From NCBI GenBank assembly GCA_011051475.1, contig DRLE01000114.1, positions 1 to 7,434 on the forward strand: a stretch of DNA of 7,434 nt, in the 5' to 3' direction. A model generated the notes under the pieces. The model was given only the letters and a program-made list of their open reading frames with translations. It did no database searches and was not told the origin of the DNA. Origin of the DNA: Gammaproteobacteria bacterium. Its GTDB lineage: Bacteria; Pseudomonadota; Gammaproteobacteria; SZUA-229. Shown here piece by piece: positions 5,895 through 7,434 of this stretch (its first letter is position 1; the number at the start of each line of letters is the position of its first letter). The translations under genes were made by a program, and so were the position numbers.

Positions 5895-6194
5895 ATGACC
5901 GATCAACCCCAGTTACATTCCTCCATCGTTGCCATGATTTCCCTGGCATCGGGCATTGCTTCCAGGCACCCTGACATGGGCCTGTGCCAGCTTGAGCGCC
6001 TGCGCAATGCCGGCGTACCCGAACACCAGATCGATGCCGTCATCGAAATCGCCCGGCACATCCGCGACGAAGCTTCGCAAAAGCTTGATGCCGCATTCGA
6101 TGAAAAGGCACAGCTTGCAACGCCGGAAAAAGAACCGGAAACCGAAGAAAGCTGCTGTTGCACGCCTACATCGAGCGGACAGAGCTGTTGCTAA
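5895..6194 (+). CDS. Small AhpD-like helical protein with CCC/CC tail
   Basis: The 99-residue protein has a helical N-terminal part (about 8-70) and an acidic linker (71-86) ending in SCCCTPTSSGQSCC (86-99). The stretch IVAMISLASGIASRHPDMGL, then LRNAGVPEHQIDAVIEIARHIRD (36-58), has the pattern of AhpD/carboxymuconolactone-decarboxylase helices. The usual CxxC of that fold is absent: SRHP occupies its place, with Cys31 only nearby. The five terminal Cys (87, 88, 89, 98, 99) could bind a soft metal or metalloid or form disulfides, possibly with the CxxC protein encoded next. Start 5895 has GGAG (5885-5888) at six bases and lies 33 bp after the permease, so the two are probably one operon. The AhpD relation is a recollection of pattern, not a search; the function is unknown. 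Confidence 0.78.
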   Translation: MTDQPQLHSSIVAMISLASGIASRHPDMGLCQLERLRNAGVPEHQIDAVIEIARHIRDEASQKLDAAFDEKAQLATPEKEPETEESCCCTPTSSGQSCC

Positions 6195-6262
6195 TCCTTT
6201 GTCATTGCGAACAATTTAACACTGAAAAGTCACCACATGAATCTAAACCATGAGGAACAAAT

Positions 6263-6499
6263 ATGAAAAACATTAAAGTACTGGGCAGTGGCTGCGCCAA
6301 CTGCAAAACCACATTAAAACTGATCGATGAAGCGGCAAAAGAAGCCGGCGTTGAAGTCGAGCTTGAGAAGGTCGAGGACATCGGTGATATTATGGCTTAC
6401 GGCGTTATGAGCACGCCCGGTGTCGTGATTGATGGCAAGGTTGTCCATGCAGGTGGTGTACCTGATCGTAAAACCATAGCCGGCTGGCTTGCAGAATGA
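6263..6499 (+). CDS. Small thioredoxin-like redox-active disulfide protein (Thioredoxin_3 type)
   Basis: This is a 78-residue cytoplasmic thioredoxin-fold protein. KVLGSGCANCKTT (5-17) has the active-site Cys11-Ala-Asn-Cys14 after the first strand. MSTPGVVIDGKVVHAGG (49-65) gives the cis-Pro52 loop and following hairpin, and VPDRKTIAGWLAE closes the last helix. The size and motif match the glutaredoxin-like family often annotated as redox-active disulfide protein 2 (MTH895/TM0996 type), which frequently adjoins YraQ/ArsP permeases. It could deliver or receive thiol-bound substrate or reduce the Cys residues of the permease or its Cys-tailed neighbour; this is inference. AGGA (6253-6256) lies six bases before ATG 6263. 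The gap from 6195 to 6262 shows nothing else convincing. Confidence 0.9.
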   Translation: MKNIKVLGSGCANCKTTLKLIDEAAKEAGVEVELEKVEDIGDIMAYGVMSTPGVVIDGKVVHAGGVPDRKTIAGWLAE

Positions 6500-6569
6500 A
6501 AGCCGTTTCCTGCGGCCCTTTGCATCTGCTTATACAGGCCGGAATCACAAGCTGATTAACACGCACCTG

Positions 6570-7434
6570 ATGCTGACTCATATAAAACCGTCTGACGAAA
6601 GGCAACGCTGGCTGTTTGCCTCGACCATGCTCAATACCGCCCTGGCGGCTGCCAAAATAGGCTGGGGCGTTGTTATGGAGTCAACCCTGGTTACCGCCGA
6701 CGGCATCCATTCCATTTCCGATGTTTTTGGCGCGCTGCTGATACTGCTGGCGCTGCGTTTTGCCGCGCACAAGTCCGCGCGCTTTCCGTATGGCCTGCAC
6801 AAGCTCGAGGACATGGCGGCACTGGCGGGCGGACTGGGTATTCTGTTTGCCGGCTACGAAATCATACGTTCGGTCTTTTTCGACCAGGGCATTCATACCC
6901 CTGAAGCTGTCTGGACAACCGTGGGCTTTATCGCGGCAATACTGCTGGTTCAGGGCGTATTTTATTATGCCGAACTCAGGGCAGCGAAGCGGCTTAACTC
7001 GCCCGGCGTCAGGGCGGACGCCATTAACTGGCTGGGCGATATCGGCGCCGGCCTTATTGTCATCTCCGGCCTGGTTGCGCATCATTTTGCCATACCTTAT
7101 GCGCAGGAAATCGCTGTCATTATTATTATCGTCATGATATTCCAGGGCGCTTTTGACGTCCTCAAGGAATCCGTATTTTCGTTACTGGATGCCGCGGATA
7201 CCGGGCTGACAAAAAAAGTTCACGACCTGGTGATTGCCGAACCCGGTGTAACACAGATCAAACGCCTGACGGTTCGCAAATCGGGCAGTGTTTATTTTGC
7301 CAGTATTGAACTAGGCATTGCCGAAACCAATATCGTCGAAGCACACAAGCAGATCGACAGTCTCGTTGAAAAACTGCATAAAGCAATCGTCGAACTGGAG
7401 TCGGTGACCATCCATTACGAACCTGACCACCCGC
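6570..7434 (+). CDS. Cation diffusion facilitator transporter (3' end outside window)
   Basis: CDF proteins are proton-coupled exporters of divalent cations such as Zn, Fe, Mn or Co. The visible 288 residues show six membrane segments (about 15-190) and a cytoplasmic domain (about 205-284) of the ZT-dimer type. TADGIHSISD (42-51) supplies the TM2 His47-xxx-Asp51 pair. The TM5 pair reads Asn153-xxx-Asp157, in RADAINWLGD, where many Zn/Fe members have HxxxD. FPYGLHKLED (72-81) is the conserved cytoplasmic loop. ATG 6570 is the first good start, but the frame is open further upstream and no clear Shine-Dalgarno precedes it, so the N-terminus is uncertain. No in-frame stop occurs before the window edge. 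The reading passes the usual end of the ZT-dimer domain (IHYEPDHP), so a C-terminal extension is possible. Confidence 0.88.
   Translation, partial: MLTHIKPSDERQRWLFASTMLNTALAAAKIGWGVVMESTLVTADGIHSISDVFGALLILLALRFAAHKSARFPYGLHKLEDMAALAGGLGILFAGYEIIRSVFFDQGIHTPEAVWTTVGFIAAILLVQGVFYYAELRAAKRLNSPGVRADAINWLGDIGAGLIVISGLVAHHFAIPYAQEIAVIIIIVMIFQGAFDVLKESVFSLLDAADTGLTKKVHDLVIAEPGVTQIKRLTVRKSGSVYFASIELGIAETNIVEAHKQIDSLVEKLHKAIVELESVTIHYEPDHP

Noticed and set aside
6496..6555. 19-codon reading frame whose ATG overlaps the stop of the CxxC protein (ATGA)
   Set aside because: The translation (starting MKAVSCGPLH) is short, has no recognisable features and no Shine-Dalgarno beyond chance, so coding cannot be supported.

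Overview
The window looks like a chromosomal or island segment from a gammaproteobacterium. That inference rests on the roughly mid-50s G+C coding style, bacterial Shine-Dalgarno signals, REP-like GTAGGCCGG and GGGGTCGGAGTC inverted repeats, and a periplasmic multihaem cytochrome. All recognisable genes are on the + strand. No tRNA, rRNA, CRISPR, transposase or integrase is visible.

Layout. Bases 1-117 are the last 38 codons of an unidentified gene. An arsenic-resistance operon follows: arsR (226-579), thioredoxin-type arsC (703-1143) and acr3 (1146-2279). A SigZ-like ECF sigma factor (2298-2849) lies 18 bp after acr3. The arsR promoter (TTGACC, 17 bp, TATATT) lies inside a 40-bp near-palindrome at 180-219. 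A REP/MITE-like inverted-repeat block separates arsR from arsC, and a perfect 18-bp inverted repeat (2856-2925) follows the sigma gene. The second half holds a secreted five-haem c-type cytochrome (3001-4284), an OsmC-family protein (4395-4796), a YraQ/ArsP-type permease (4905-5861), a small AhpD-like protein with a Cys-rich tail (5895-6194), a 78-residue CxxC thioredoxin-like protein (6263-6499) and a CDF metal transporter cut by the window end (6570-7434).

How it may work together. The first module is a standard arsenic circuit: ArsR senses As(III), ArsC reduces As(V) to As(III) with thioredoxin, and Acr3 exports As(III). The second module combines a permease of the ArsP superfamily, a dithiol protein and redox proteins. 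This suggests handling of organoarsenicals, another thiophilic metal(loid) or thiol/peroxide stress, but the substrate cannot be read from sequence.

The least expected features are two. First, four proteins (ArsR, Acr3, the sigma factor and the AhpD-like protein) end in or near vicinal Cys pairs. Second, the ECF sigma factor has no adjacent anti-sigma gene but carries a five-Cys C-terminal extension, reminiscent of the CorE-type, metal-sensing ECF factors. It is a candidate direct metalloid-responsive sigma factor, possibly linking the arsenic operon to the downstream redox/transport genes.
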